This document shows positions 33,353 through 42,581 of a stretch of 64,000 bases of DNA, in pieces (position 1 is the stretch's first letter; each line of letters begins with the position of its first letter). Position numbers and translations under genes: made by a program. Origin of the DNA: CAZDFU01 sp964504985 (lineage in GTDB: Bacteria; Patescibacteriota; Microgenomatia; Daviesbacterales; UBA10151); assembly GCA_964504985.1 (NCBI GenBank), contig CAZDFU010000001.1, positions 1 to 64,000 on the forward strand, written 5' to 3'. The notes beneath the pieces are model-generated. The model was not told the DNA's origin. It ran no database searches and saw nothing but the letters and a program-made list of their open reading frames with translations.

Positions 33353-33474
33353 TTGATTCAAATGCATCTTCGTGGTACTCTTCTCTTGCAGTTTGTGGTT
33401 AGTAGTTATTTGTGTGAGTATATGAACTCCTAGCTCCTAACTCTGAACTCTGAACTAATAACTAATAACTAATT

Positions 33475-34389
33475 ATGTTTCCTGTGCTATTTTCAATAAA
33501 TAAGATATCTGTTTCCTCCTTTGGAGTATTTTTAGCCCTGGGGCTTATTTTTGGACTTTTTTTAATTTGGCGCTTAAGCAGGGCCTGGGAGTTGGACGAA
33601 GAGAAGATTTTAGATTTAACACTGATTGCTTTCCTGGGAGGATTATTAGGCTCAAGGATTTACTTTGTGATAGAAAAATTGCAATATTTTATTCAAAATC
33701 CACAATATATTTTGCTTTTTAACCAAACCCCAGGATTTTCATTTTGGGGGGCTTTTATAGGCGGTTGGTTAACGCTTTACTATTTTGCCAGGAAGAAAAA
33801 GATAGATTTTTGGCAGGCAGGGGATATTGCAGTGGTAGGGCTTTTAGGAGGCTTAATTTTTTCCTCCTTAGGCTGTTTTTTAGGAGGTTGTAATATAGGC
33901 ATACAAAGCAACTGGTTTTTTGCAACCTCTGTGGCAGGCAGTTTGGGAAAAAGATTCCCCGTTCAAGCGCTGGAAGCTGTCTTGTTTTTTCTAGCGTTTT
34001 TAAACCTTTGGGGTAAAAGCACCCGCTTTCATCACCGGGGCAAAATATTAAGTTTAGGCTTAATTTATATTGGAATAATTAAACTCCTGACTGAACCGTT
34101 TAGAGCATCCTATGATGAAGATCTATTTTTATCATTTATCCTGATAATTTTAGGGATAAATATTTTATATAGGGTAACAAACAGAAAGTTAACAAATGAT
34201 TTAAGGGAATTTTTTATTTTTGTGCGTAAATTATTTACTGACTCCTTGACCAGGAAGCAGACTTTAGCTAAACTTAGGAAAAGTTGGTATAATCGCAGAA
34301 CGTCAATTTCCTGGAATGTGCGGAGTTTAAAGAAAAAATTAGGGAGGATAAATGTTGGAATTTCCTACAAAAACAATAAATTACATTAA
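33475..34389 (+). CDS. lgt: Prolipoprotein diacylglyceryl transferase
   Basis: The 304-residue membrane protein has seven predicted helices and Lgt-type segments: 'FLGGLLGSRIYFVIE', 'PGFSFWGAFIGG', 'SLGCFLGGCNIG' (family GRxGCFxxGC) and 'FPVQALEAVLFF'. It transfers diacylglycerol from phosphatidylglycerol to the lipobox Cys of lipoproteins. The Arg of the usual GR-GC box is replaced by Ser-Leu, and there is an ~75-residue Arg/Lys-rich C-terminal extension that overlaps the next gene by 38 bases. Activity is likely but the divergent box makes it less certain. Confidence 0.82.
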   Translation: MFPVLFSINKISVSSFGVFLALGLIFGLFLIWRLSRAWELDEEKILDLTLIAFLGGLLGSRIYFVIEKLQYFIQNPQYILLFNQTPGFSFWGAFIGGWLTLYYFARKKKIDFWQAGDIAVVGLLGGLIFSSLGCFLGGCNIGIQSNWFFATSVAGSLGKRFPVQALEAVLFFLAFLNLWGKSTRFHHRGKILSLGLIYIGIIKLLTEPFRASYDEDLFLSFILIILGINILYRVTNRKLTNDLREFFIFVRKLFTDSLTRKQTLAKLRKSWYNRRTSISWNVRSLKKKLGRINVGISYKNNKLH

Positions 34390-34711
34390 GAAATTATTGC
34401 TTAACCAGCAAAAAGTGGTTGAGAAAAACCTGAAAGGGGTTGAGGAAGATGATCCTGCAAAAAGTGATGGTCTGGCTGAAAGCTCAGAACCAGGTACAGA
34501 CTCATACATTGCAGATACCCATACCAAAGCTATAGTTTTGGAAGCCCAACTTAAAAGAACCAATAGTTCCATAAAAGAAGCTCTTATGAAAATAAAAAAT
34601 GGCACTTACGGTAAGTGTGAAAAGTGCGGCCAGGGGATTGAACTGGGAAGGCTTCTAGCCATGCCAACAGCTTCCCTTTGTTTATCTTGCTCAAATAAAA
34701 CTACAAAATAA
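34352..34711 (+). CDS. DksA/TraR-type zinc-finger protein
   Basis: The 119-residue protein has a helical hairpin N-terminal part and the four-Cys zinc finger 'CEKCGQGIELGRLLAMPTA' to 'CLSC' typical of TraR/DksA, which bind in the RNA polymerase secondary channel. The acidic tip (D-x-x-D-x-A) is not clearly conserved, so it may act differently from DksA. It overlaps the 3' end of lgt, indicating translational coupling. Confidence 0.85.
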   Translation: MLEFPTKTINYIKKLLLNQQKVVEKNLKGVEEDDPAKSDGLAESSEPGTDSYIADTHTKAIVLEAQLKRTNSSIKEALMKIKNGTYGKCEKCGQGIELGRLLAMPTASLCLSCSNKTTK

Positions 34712-34726
34712 ACCAAAACTGCTATC

Positions 34727-34756
34727 TTTACAATTATATTTACTTCAAGTTATTAT
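34727..34756 (+). promoter_or_regulatory. Promoter of the SAM-methyltransferase-like gene
   Basis: TTTACA (34727-34732), 18-base spacer, TATTAT (34751-34756), 8 bases before the ATG at 34765. Confidence 0.45.
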
Positions 34757-34764
34757 GCCAACAT

Positions 34765-35808
34765 ATGGTGACCAAAGCAAAAGAGAGATATAACCCTGAT
34801 CATGACCTTAGTTTTATACGGAGAACTAATGATACAAGGGGAGGTATAGTCCTTCCAGCTGATGGTAATCTGGAGGCAGTTTATCCTTGGGGGGCTAATG
34901 GAGCGATGGCAGAGGCAGAAAGAAGAAGATTAAGTTTACAGGCAGGAATAAGTTGGGCTAGAGATTATGAAGAATGGCATGAAGACGTCCTAAAATCTGG
35001 GTATGCTCCACACAGAATGGCTTTGGTTGGTGTTTCACCAGGAGCAGAGCAGCTTCAGTTTGTATTAAGAAAGTATCCGCAAGCTGAAGTTGTAGTTATT
35101 GAGGTAGACCCTAAAAAAGTTGAAGGAGCCAAAGCTACAATCAGCCGTACAAACAGGCAGGCTGCTAAACGAGGCAGGATTTCTTTTGTAATTGCAAATG
35201 CTATTGAATATCTTGCGGATCAGCCAAATAAATTTGATTTTGTGGAAGCTGACAAGGTGGCAATACATTTACCAAGTCAACCGAGAGGGCAGCTTTATCA
35301 AACAGCAGGAACGGCTTTGGAAAGAGGTGGTGTATTTCATCTGAGTGATGTGCTTGCTAAAACTTGGAGCGTCCGTGCTGCACCTGGATCTGAAAAAAAT
35401 CCACCCACTACGGCAGCAATAGAAGTTTTAACGGAAAAACTTATGCCGGCTATTCTGCATGCTTCTTGGACAAACCGGGGAGCACGGTTATGGGATAATG
35501 CAGAAGATATGGCTTCAGAAGTATTATCTTTTGTCCCCAGTCTATGGCGGGGAAGGCTTAGGATATGTAAGGCGCCATTTACCGGAGTAGATGATCCGGA
35601 AGGGATGATTTCTAACTTAATTGCTATTTCACCTAGTCTAGGTATTGAAGCAAAGAGAAGACAGCAGCCTGATAATGAGGAATTGGCAAAGATTGCAGAT
35701 ATAATGTGGAGTGTATCAAGGCAGTTTTTTGAGGCAGCTCATACGCCAGGCGTACTGATTGGTTTACCAGACTATACCCATATAAATTTTGTAAAACTTG
35801 CTGCTTAA
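34765..35808 (+). CDS. Class I SAM-dependent methyltransferase-like protein
   Basis: The 347-residue protein has a Rossmann core in the middle: 'RMALVGVSPGAEQLQFVL' (motif I, GxSPG rather than GxGxG), acidic 'VVVIEVDPKKVEGA' (motif II, ribose-binding Glu) and 'FVIANAIEYLADQPNKFDFV'. A long N-terminal region and a helical C-terminus flank it. The spermidine-synthase-like/methyltransferase fold is likely; substrate is unknown. It has its own promoter and stands between the TraR-like gene and a sensor kinase. Confidence 0.65.
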   Translation: MVTKAKERYNPDHDLSFIRRTNDTRGGIVLPADGNLEAVYPWGANGAMAEAERRRLSLQAGISWARDYEEWHEDVLKSGYAPHRMALVGVSPGAEQLQFVLRKYPQAEVVVIEVDPKKVEGAKATISRTNRQAAKRGRISFVIANAIEYLADQPNKFDFVEADKVAIHLPSQPRGQLYQTAGTALERGGVFHLSDVLAKTWSVRAAPGSEKNPPTTAAIEVLTEKLMPAILHASWTNRGARLWDNAEDMASEVLSFVPSLWRGRLRICKAPFTGVDDPEGMISNLIAISPSLGIEAKRRQQPDNEELAKIADIMWSVSRQFFEAAHTPGVLIGLPDYTHINFVKLAA

Positions 35809-35837
35809 CTTGTAATGTTTTTGAATCCTTTTCCTCT

Positions 35838-35865
35838 TTGACAAAGTTTGGATTTCTTGTAATTA
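35838..35865 (+). promoter_or_regulatory. Sensor kinase promoter
   Basis: Consensus TTGACA (35838-35843), 16-base spacer, TAATTA (35860-35865). The predicted start is ~35872, 3 bases from the ATG at 35875. Confidence 0.5.
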
Positions 35866-35874
35866 TGAAGTTAG

Positions 35875-38112
35875 ATGATAAACATCATATCTAACTCTTT
35901 GATTATTTTTAGTGCACTTGCTAATTTTTTAATTGGATTGGTAGTTTTAAATAATAATATTAAGGGTAAGGTAAACATAGCCTTTTCTGTAATTTGTTTT
36001 ATGCTTTCAATCTGGGGGATCTTTTTATTCCTTTACGGAGTTCCATTTTTTTTAAGTTCTTTTTTTTGGATTAAAGCTGCTTATGCCTTAGTTACTATTC
36101 AAATATCTTTTATATTAGGTTTTTCATTCATTTTCCCAAAACCAATATTTAAGAATTGGCGTTTGCCAGCTATTCTTTTTAGTTTATTTTTTATAGGAAT
36201 ATCTTACTGGTGGCTTTTTTTTACCAATGATTGGATAATAAATGTAACTTTAGATCCCCAGAAAGGACTCCACGTAGCTTTAGGAGACATTTATAAGGTT
36301 TGGTCAGTTTTAGTTTGGATAGCTTTTGGGTGGGCCCTTTTTAATTTCATTAGAAACAGCAAGAAGTGTGCTTTAAGGGAGAGGATTCAACTACAATATC
36401 TTTTTTTTGGATTTGGATTGTGGGGGGTATTTGTTAGTATTCCTGATATAATCTTACCAATATTTTTTGCAGAGACACGTTTTTTTCCTCTAAGTGTTGT
36501 TACCAGTTTGTTTTTCTCAATAGCTGTTTCATATGCCATTATTAAGCATCATTTTATGGATATACGTATGGTTGTGGCTAGAACAGTTGCCTATACGTTA
36601 TTGTTAGCTATAATAGGTATTTTTTATGTAGTATCTTTTTACTCTCTTAGTTATTTATTTTTAGGTACTGTAAGCTCAGGCACTCAGGTAATATTGAATG
36701 TTGGACTTGCGCTAGTAGTTGCTTTTACTTTTGATAGATTAAAGGTCTTTTTAGAAAAACTTACTGATAAAATTTTCTATCAGGGGCATTATGACACTCA
36801 ATCTTTGCTTTCATCTGTAAGTACTATTTTAAGTACGAATATTGATTTAACTTCTTTAGTTAATCAAATTCTTGGCCTTTTAATTAAGCAAATAAAGGTT
36901 AGTAAAGGAGCTTTAGTATTACCTTCAGATTCATCAATATATGAAACAATTTCAGTTGGATTTGATGGAAATTTAAACTTAACTTATCAACATATTTCTC
37001 CTTTTTTATCTCAAGGAGAAACAATAGTTTTTGATGAATTAGAAGAAGGGGATATTAAACAATTAATGCGTTTGTTAAATGCATCTATAGTTAGATTACT
37101 CAAAATAGAAAATAAAGTAATTGGACTTTTGATTTTAGGGGAAAAATCATCAGGAGATGTTTATTCCCAACAAGATTTAAAAATACTAAATATTATTTCA
37201 CCTGAGATGGCGGTGGCTGTACAAAACTCTTTATCTTATGAAAAGATTAAAAAGTTTAATGAGGTTTTATCTGAGGAAGTTAAAAATGCCACTTTAGATT
37301 TACAAAGGGCAAATGAAAGATTAAAAAATCTGGATAGATTAAAAGATGATTTTGTATCCATTGCTTCACATGAATTAAGGACTCCAATGACAGCCATCCG
37401 CTCCTATGCCTGGATGGCTTTGAACCGCTCAGATGTAAAATTATCTGAAAAACTTCAGAAATATTTAGTAAGAGTACTGATTTCTGCAGAAAGGTTAATT
37501 AATTTAGTTAATGACCTTCTTAATATCTCCAGAATTGAGGCAGGAAGAATAGAAATAAGTCCTGAGCCAGTTGATCTTATATCACTTTGTAAAGATATTA
37601 CTGATGAAGTTTATTTCTCAAAATCAACTGAAAAAGACATTAAGTTTGAATTATCTGATAAGTATCCTGTTCCCAGGGCTTTTGCTGACCCAGAAAAATT
37701 AAGACAGGTTCTTTTAAACCTGGTAGGAAATTCTTTAAAATTTACACCAAATGGCGGGAAAATTGGCTTTAGATTTTTTAGTGACGGTAAAACAGTGGAG
37801 ATTTCGGTTTCAGATACAGGGGTAGGGATATCCAAAGAAGATATGAGCAAATTATTCCAAAAATTCTCCAGGTTAGATAGTTCATATACAGCAGCAGCTA
37901 CTTCTGGAGGAACAGGCTTAGGTTTATTTATCTCCAAAAGTTTGGTAAATCTTATGCATGGAAAAATTTGGGCAACCTCTGAAGGCTTGGGAAAAGGAGC
38001 TGCCTTTACTATTTCTTTGCCAGTTGCTACACAAGAAGTATTGCAGAATGCAGATGAATTTAAAATAAAATCCCAGGGAGAAGCTAAGGGGTTGGAACCT
38101 GTTGCAATTTAG
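35875..38112 (+). CDS. Membrane sensor histidine kinase (7TM-GAF-HisKA-HATPase)
   Basis: The 745-residue protein starts with ~8 hydrophobic helices of the N-terminal 7TM sensor type, followed by a GAF-like domain (residues ~310-450), a coiled coil, HisKA with the phosphorylated His in 'IASHELRTPMTAI' and a HATPase_c domain (N box 'VLLNLVGNSLKFT', G1 'SDTGVGIS', G2 'GGTGLGLFIS'). It should autophosphorylate in response to an unknown membrane or cytoplasmic signal. The receiver protein encoded 40 bases downstream is the obvious partner. Confidence 0.94.
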   Translation: MINIISNSLIIFSALANFLIGLVVLNNNIKGKVNIAFSVICFMLSIWGIFLFLYGVPFFLSSFFWIKAAYALVTIQISFILGFSFIFPKPIFKNWRLPAILFSLFFIGISYWWLFFTNDWIINVTLDPQKGLHVALGDIYKVWSVLVWIAFGWALFNFIRNSKKCALRERIQLQYLFFGFGLWGVFVSIPDIILPIFFAETRFFPLSVVTSLFFSIAVSYAIIKHHFMDIRMVVARTVAYTLLLAIIGIFYVVSFYSLSYLFLGTVSSGTQVILNVGLALVVAFTFDRLKVFLEKLTDKIFYQGHYDTQSLLSSVSTILSTNIDLTSLVNQILGLLIKQIKVSKGALVLPSDSSIYETISVGFDGNLNLTYQHISPFLSQGETIVFDELEEGDIKQLMRLLNASIVRLLKIENKVIGLLILGEKSSGDVYSQQDLKILNIISPEMAVAVQNSLSYEKIKKFNEVLSEEVKNATLDLQRANERLKNLDRLKDDFVSIASHELRTPMTAIRSYAWMALNRSDVKLSEKLQKYLVRVLISAERLINLVNDLLNISRIEAGRIEISPEPVDLISLCKDITDEVYFSKSTEKDIKFELSDKYPVPRAFADPEKLRQVLLNLVGNSLKFTPNGGKIGFRFFSDGKTVEISVSDTGVGISKEDMSKLFQKFSRLDSSYTAAATSGGTGLGLFISKSLVNLMHGKIWATSEGLGKGAAFTISLPVATQEVLQNADEFKIKSQGEAKGLEPVAI

Positions 38113-38152
38113 GACTCTTGACTCTGAAGCCTTATCACTATAAGGTAATCAT

Positions 38153-38542
38153 ATGGACAACCAAAGCAAAAAAATACTTGTTGTTGAGGATGATCAATTT
38201 TTAAGGGAGTTTTATCAGGAACTTTTGGAAGGGGAAGGATATACGGTGGATACTGCAATGGATGGAGAAACGGCAGCCAATAAAATTAACCAGGGGGGTT
38301 ATAATCTGGTTCTTTTGGATATTATGCTGCCCAAAAAAGACGGAACCCAAATTTTAAGGGAAACAACGATGCGTCCCCCGAAAAATGCCAACGGCCCCAT
38401 AGTTTGTTTGACTAATTTAGGCCAGGATTCAGTAATAAAAGAGTGTTTTGAACTGGGAGCTGCAGGATATTTAATTAAATCAGCCTTGAACCCTGACCAG
38501 GTTTTAACAGAAATAAAAAGCTATTTAACAAAATCCTCATAA
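38153..38542 (+). CDS. Single-domain response regulator (CheY-like)
   Basis: The 129-residue receiver domain has the acidic pocket 'VVEDDQF', phospho-acceptor Asp in 'LVLLDIMLP', a Thr ('VCLTNLG') and Lys ('LIKSALNP'). There is no DNA-binding or enzymatic output domain. It is the likely target of the upstream kinase and must act through protein interaction or as a phosphorelay intermediate. It ends where the next gene starts. Confidence 0.93.
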   Translation: MDNQSKKILVVEDDQFLREFYQELLEGEGYTVDTAMDGETAANKINQGGYNLVLLDIMLPKKDGTQILRETTMRPPKNANGPIVCLTNLGQDSVIKECFELGAAGYLIKSALNPDQVLTEIKSYLTKSS

Positions 38543-39340
38543 ATGGCTGATATTAAGGTAATCTACCAGGATCAGGATTTATTAGTGGTGGATAAGCCTG
38601 CAGGTTTGGTGGTTGACGCCTCTGAAACACAAAAAGATCATGTTTTAGCAGATATCCTGCAAAAGGAGTTTAAAATAACTCTTGAAAGAGGGGGGATAGT
38701 CCACAGACTGGATAAAGATACATCTGGTGTTTTGCTGGTTGCTAAAAACCAGCAAGCCCTGGAGCATTTGCAGGCTCAATTTAAAGAAAGAAAAACAAAG
38801 AAAGAATATTTGGCTTTGGTTCATGGGTTGGTGGAAAAGGGTGGAGTAATAGATGCTGCAATTTTAAGAAATCCTGAGAATAGAGAAAAATTCATAGCTA
38901 TTTCCGATCAATCCACCTCGAAGGTGAGCTTTGGCTCCTTCGAGGTGTCTTCTGCCAGGGAAGCTGTGACAGAATATGAGCCAATAAAGTCATTAGTTAT
39001 GGGTCCAGAGTTCATAGAAAAGATCTTTGAGGGTTTTAACAAGATTCAGTTACGCAAACTACGAACTATGAACTACCAACTCTACACTCTTTTGGCCGTA
39101 AGGCCAAAAACTGGACGGACGCATCAAATTAGGGTACATTTAAAACACATAGGGTATCCTATTGTTTGTGATGAAAAGTATGGAGGCAGGAAAGTGGTAA
39201 GGCTGGATAAAAGATGGTGTCCCAGGATGTTTTTGCATGCCAAGAAGATTGGATTCTATCATCCAAAGTCCGGGGAGTGGATAGAGATGGAAAGCGGGTT
39301 GGCAGAAGATTTGAGGGAGGCACTAAGTAAATTAACCTAA
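38543..39340 (+). CDS. RluA/RluD-family pseudouridine synthase
   Basis: The 265-residue protein has the catalytic 'GIVHRLDKDTSGVLLVAK' with the essential Asp, and 'VRPKTGRTHQIRVHLKHIGYP'. It isomerises uridine in rRNA or tRNA; no S4 domain is present. Between these motifs two segments look repeat-derived: 'STSKVSFGSFEV', from a perfect 11-bp inverted repeat, and 'QLRKLRTMNYQLYT', encoded by word-repeat DNA (ACTACGAACTATGAACTACC type). Both keep the frame and are longer than the usual connecting loop. Confidence 0.9.
   Translation: MADIKVIYQDQDLLVVDKPAGLVVDASETQKDHVLADILQKEFKITLERGGIVHRLDKDTSGVLLVAKNQQALEHLQAQFKERKTKKEYLALVHGLVEKGGVIDAAILRNPENREKFIAISDQSTSKVSFGSFEVSSAREAVTEYEPIKSLVMGPEFIEKIFEGFNKIQLRKLRTMNYQLYTLLAVRPKTGRTHQIRVHLKHIGYPIVCDEKYGGRKVVRLDKRWCPRMFLHAKKIGFYHPKSGEWIEMESGLAEDLREALSKLT
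38914..38947 (+). repeat. Inverted repeat inside the pseudouridine synthase gene
   Basis: CACCTCGAAGG (38914-38924) and CCTTCGAGGTG (38937-38947) are perfect 11-bp arms around a 12-base loop. The hairpin is translated in frame. Confidence 0.85.
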
Positions 39341-39345
39341 TTTAT

Positions 39346-41052
39346 ATGGATAATATTTTCATACAACTTGCCATAATTTTGGGTATCTCTTCTTTGCTTG
39401 GGTACTTAGTAGTTAAATTTAAGCTGCCCCTTTTAATTGCTTATTTGGTAGGAGGTTTATTAATTGCTTCAACCTCTGTTTTTGATCCCACAACTTCAGA
39501 AGTATTGCATTTTTTACCAGAGATTGGCATTGCTTTTGTATTATTCCTGATTGGCATGGAGCTTGATTTAAGGGAGATAAAAAATTTGGGGATCCCGATA
39601 ATTATAGCAGGATTTTTGCAAATTATTATTACCACGCTTTGTGGTTTTATACTGGCTCAGGCCTTTAATTTTGGCATTGCAGAATCAATTTATCTGGGAG
39701 TAGGATTATCTTTTTCCTCAACAATTGTGGTAATTAAATTACTTTTGGAGAAGAAAAACATAACTTCTTTATATGGCAAGCTGTCAATTGGGATACTTCT
39801 TTTAGAGGACTTACTGGCAGTTTTAATTTTGCTTGGACTGACAGTTTCTCCGTCTATGTTTCATCTGGGATTACAACAAACCCTGCCTCTTTTTACCTTT
39901 GTTTTAAAAGTTTTCCTGCTTTTTGGAGTGGCTTTAATCTTAAACAGATTCGCTTTACCAATTATATTCCGCTCAGTTTCTAAATCTTCTGAACTGTTGT
40001 TTTTAACAGCCCTGTCATTTTTATTTATTTTTGTTTCTTTTGCCTTGCTTTTAGGTTTTTCTGTAGTAATTGGGGCATTTTTGGCAGGGGTTGCCCTGGC
40101 TTCTTCTCCTTATCATTATCATATCCAGGGCAGGGTTAAACCTTTAAGAGACTTTTTTGTGGCTTTGTTTTTTGTTTACCTGGGGACTCAGGCAAACTTT
40201 AACGAATTAGGTTCAGTTTATCCTTTGGTAATTATTTTTACCCTCTATGCCTTAATTGTTAAACCTTTAATTTTCCTTTTGGTTTTGGGAGGGTTTGGTT
40301 TTAGAAAGCATACCATGTTTCAAACAGCAGTTAATTTATCTCAAATTTCAGAATTCTCATTAATAATTTTACTTGTTGGACTGCAGTCTGGTTTGGTTTC
40401 ATCCCAGGCTTTGACAATAATCACTTTGTCTTTGATAACCTCCATGCTTTTTTCATCAGTAATGGTTACTCACTCAAATGCTATTTATAAAATTTTAAAA
40501 CATTTTGTGGCATTTTTTGAAAGAAAAAATATTAAGCATAATTTGGAAATAGATGATGGCCGTGATTTAAAAAATCATGTGGTGGTTATTGGTGGTCATA
40601 GAGTAGGGGGAGAGATAGTTGAGTTTTTAAAAAAAGAGGAAATACCTTTGATAGTATTGGATTTTGACCCCAGCCAGGTTGAAAAATTAGTTAAAGAAGG
40701 GGTGAAGGTCATTTATGGAGATATATCTGATCCGGAGGTTTTAGAGATGCTTCAATTGGAATTTTCCAAAATGATCATTTCCACATCTTCTGATGTAGAA
40801 GACAATAAGGTGCTTTTGGAAGAGTTAAGGCAAAGGAAGATTGATGCTCCAGTTGTTGTCAGGGCCTCTACTTTAGAAGATGCTAAGGTTTTATATAAAA
40901 AAGGTGCCAGTTATGTGATTATCCCCACGCTTTTGGCAGGTGAATACCTGGTGGAGAAGTTAAAGAATCATTTAACTGATAAGGAATACTTTGTAAAGAG
41001 ACCTAAGATTGAGCTTGAGAAACTCCACAGAAAAACTCTGGCCTGGGAATAA
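39346..41052 (+). CDS. KefB/CPA2-type cation:proton antiporter with TrkA-N domain
   Basis: The 568-residue protein has ~12 membrane helices of the Na+/H+ exchanger CPA2 family ('IGIAFVLFLIGMELDLREIK', 'LSFSSTIVVIKLL') and a cytoplasmic TrkA-N/RCK domain ('HVVVIGGHRVGGEIVEFLK', 'VKVIYGDISDPEVLEM') that binds NAD(H) or nucleotides. It probably mediates K+ or Na+ exchange for pH or osmotic balance. It starts 5 bases after the pseudouridine synthase stop. Confidence 0.93.
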   Translation: MDNIFIQLAIILGISSLLGYLVVKFKLPLLIAYLVGGLLIASTSVFDPTTSEVLHFLPEIGIAFVLFLIGMELDLREIKNLGIPIIIAGFLQIIITTLCGFILAQAFNFGIAESIYLGVGLSFSSTIVVIKLLLEKKNITSLYGKLSIGILLLEDLLAVLILLGLTVSPSMFHLGLQQTLPLFTFVLKVFLLFGVALILNRFALPIIFRSVSKSSELLFLTALSFLFIFVSFALLLGFSVVIGAFLAGVALASSPYHYHIQGRVKPLRDFFVALFFVYLGTQANFNELGSVYPLVIIFTLYALIVKPLIFLLVLGGFGFRKHTMFQTAVNLSQISEFSLIILLVGLQSGLVSSQALTIITLSLITSMLFSSVMVTHSNAIYKILKHFVAFFERKNIKHNLEIDDGRDLKNHVVVIGGHRVGGEIVEFLKKEEIPLIVLDFDPSQVEKLVKEGVKVIYGDISDPEVLEMLQLEFSKMIISTSSDVEDNKVLLEELRQRKIDAPVVVRASTLEDAKVLYKKGASYVIIPTLLAGEYLVEKLKNHLTDKEYFVKRPKIELEKLHRKTLAWE

Positions 41053-41063
41053 TTTTTATCTGA

Positions 41064-42239
41064 ATGCAAAATAAGTTTAAGATTTTACACCAAGACGGTA
41101 AGGCAAGATCCGGAATACTGGAAACTGCTCATGGTGCAGTTGAAACCCCAAACTTTATTCCAGTTGGCACTAAAGCTTCTGTTAAGGCGCTCTCAAACAG
41201 GGATTTAGAAGAGATTGGGGTTCAGATTATCCTTTCTAACACCTATCATTTAATGCTCAGGCCAGGAGATGAGGTAGTTAAAAAATTAGGGGGTTTACAT
41301 AAATTTATGAACTGGGATAAGCCCATGATGACTGATTCAGGGGGTTATCAGGTATTTTCTTTAGGGGTAGGGTTGCAGCATGGGGGCAGTAAAGTATTAA
41401 GAAAAGTAGCAAATGGAAAACAGGGAAGCGGGAATTTAAGAAGCAGGCCAAGATTAAACAAAATATCAGAAGAAGGGGTAACTTTTCAGTCTCATCTGGA
41501 TGGTAAAAAGTATATGCTTACTCCTGAGTCCTCAATTCAAATACAGGTAAATTTAGGGGCAGATCTGATTGTGGCTTTTGATGACCATGAATCAGGCCAT
41601 TATAATCATGAAGAAACATTAACCTCAGTAGAGTTAACTGAAAGATGGGCTGAAAGGTCTCTTAATGCCTTAAAAAAGCTCAAAACAGGACAATTGATGT
41701 ATGGAGTTGTACATGGAGGGGAATTTAAAGACTTAAGAATTAGAAGTGCCAAATTTACAGATAAATATTTTGATGCTATAGCAATAGGTGGAATCTACCA
41801 TGATAAAAAAACTTTAAATGATATCTTAGAATGGACAGTTAAATCTGTGTCAGAAGAAAAAGTAAAACACCTCTTGGGTATTGGAGAAATAGAAAATTTA
41901 TTTGATGCAGTTGATAGGGGGATAGATCTTTTTGATTGTGTTGCCCCCACGCGTCTTGCCAGGCATGGTTTTTTATATCCAGGAATTAATATCAGGCTGG
42001 CAAAATATAAAGAAGATAAAAACCCAATTAAAAAAGACTGCAGTTGTTTTACCTGCCAAAACCATACCAGGGCCTATTTGCATTACCTGCTTGCTGCCGG
42101 TGAGTTGCTTTATTACCGGTTAGCCGCTTATCATAATGTTTTCTTTATATCTAACTTAATGAGGAAAATAAGAGAGGCTATTAAAGAGGGCAGCTTTAAG
42201 AAGCTGAAAGCAAAAACGCTCCGATTAAAGGGGAGCTAG
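41064..42239 (+). CDS. tgt: tRNA-guanine transglycosylase
   Basis: The enzyme exchanges G34 for a 7-deazaguanine base in GUN-anticodon tRNAs. Seen are 'VPNFIPVGTKASVK'-like N-terminus ('ETPNFIPVGTKASVK'), nucleophile region 'MMTDSGGYQVFSLG', 'VAFDDHESG', 'GGIYHDKKTLNDIL' and the zinc site 'CSCFTC' with a later His. An extra ~20 residues ('GGSKVLRKVANGKQGSGN') follow the nucleophile block. No queuosine-precursor genes are in this window, so the organism may salvage the base. Confidence 0.94.
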   Translation: MQNKFKILHQDGKARSGILETAHGAVETPNFIPVGTKASVKALSNRDLEEIGVQIILSNTYHLMLRPGDEVVKKLGGLHKFMNWDKPMMTDSGGYQVFSLGVGLQHGGSKVLRKVANGKQGSGNLRSRPRLNKISEEGVTFQSHLDGKKYMLTPESSIQIQVNLGADLIVAFDDHESGHYNHEETLTSVELTERWAERSLNALKKLKTGQLMYGVVHGGEFKDLRIRSAKFTDKYFDAIAIGGIYHDKKTLNDILEWTVKSVSEEKVKHLLGIGEIENLFDAVDRGIDLFDCVAPTRLARHGFLYPGINIRLAKYKEDKNPIKKDCSCFTCQNHTRAYLHYLLAAGELLYYRLAAYHNVFFISNLMRKIREAIKEGSFKKLKAKTLRLKGS

Positions 42240-42259
42240 TTAAGCCCCCCTTTACCTTC

Positions 42260-42279
42260 AAATTCTTTGCAAAGAATTT
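42260..42279. terminator. Possible bidirectional hairpin
   Basis: The perfect palindrome AAATTCTTTGCAAAGAATTT lies between the tgt stop and the convergent small gene's stop. It is A/T-flanked on both sides but AT-rich in the stem, so it would be a weak terminator. Confidence 0.35.
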
Positions 42280-42500
42280 TAAACTACTGGTGTGCCACCA
42301 GCGGGATTTTGGTCAGTGCCTGTTTCGCTTTCACCCTCACCGCCTTCTTCAGTTGGTGTTTCTACAGGTGTTTCTCCTGCTGGAGTTTCTGTAGGAGTTT
42401 CTGGTTCCTGAGATGGTTGAGGTGTATCACCTATTCCACCTTGACCCTGGTCGTCTGCTGGTACATTTGTGCCCATTCCGCCTTGATTTGAATCGTCCAT
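42279..42500 (-). CDS. Small acidic low-complexity protein
   Basis: A 73-residue protein made of Gly/Asn/Gln at the N-terminus and Pro/Glu/Thr repeats ('ETPTETPAGETPVETPTEE'). The strong extended SD (GGAAGGGGGTGAT) in front of the ATG supports translation, and the SD is nearly the same as the one used by hisI. It has no signal peptide or membrane helix and is presumably disordered. No family is recognised. Confidence 0.65.
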   Translation of the reverse strand: MDDSNQGGMGTNVPADDQGQGGIGDTPQPSQEPETPTETPAGETPVETPTEEGGEGESETGTDQNPAGGTPVV

Positions 42501-42545
42501 TAAAATATCACCCCCTTCCGTCCACTTAGTTTATCTTTAAAGTAG

Positions 42546-42575
42546 TTGTCAGGTCAATACCTTTTTAGGTACACT
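42546..42575 (+). promoter_or_regulatory. Promoter of the LytR-like gene, leaderless arrangement
   Basis: TTGTCA (42546-42551), 18-base spacer, TACACT (42570-42575). The predicted start falls at the ATG (42582). Confidence 0.6.
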
Positions 42576-42581
42576 AAAAAT

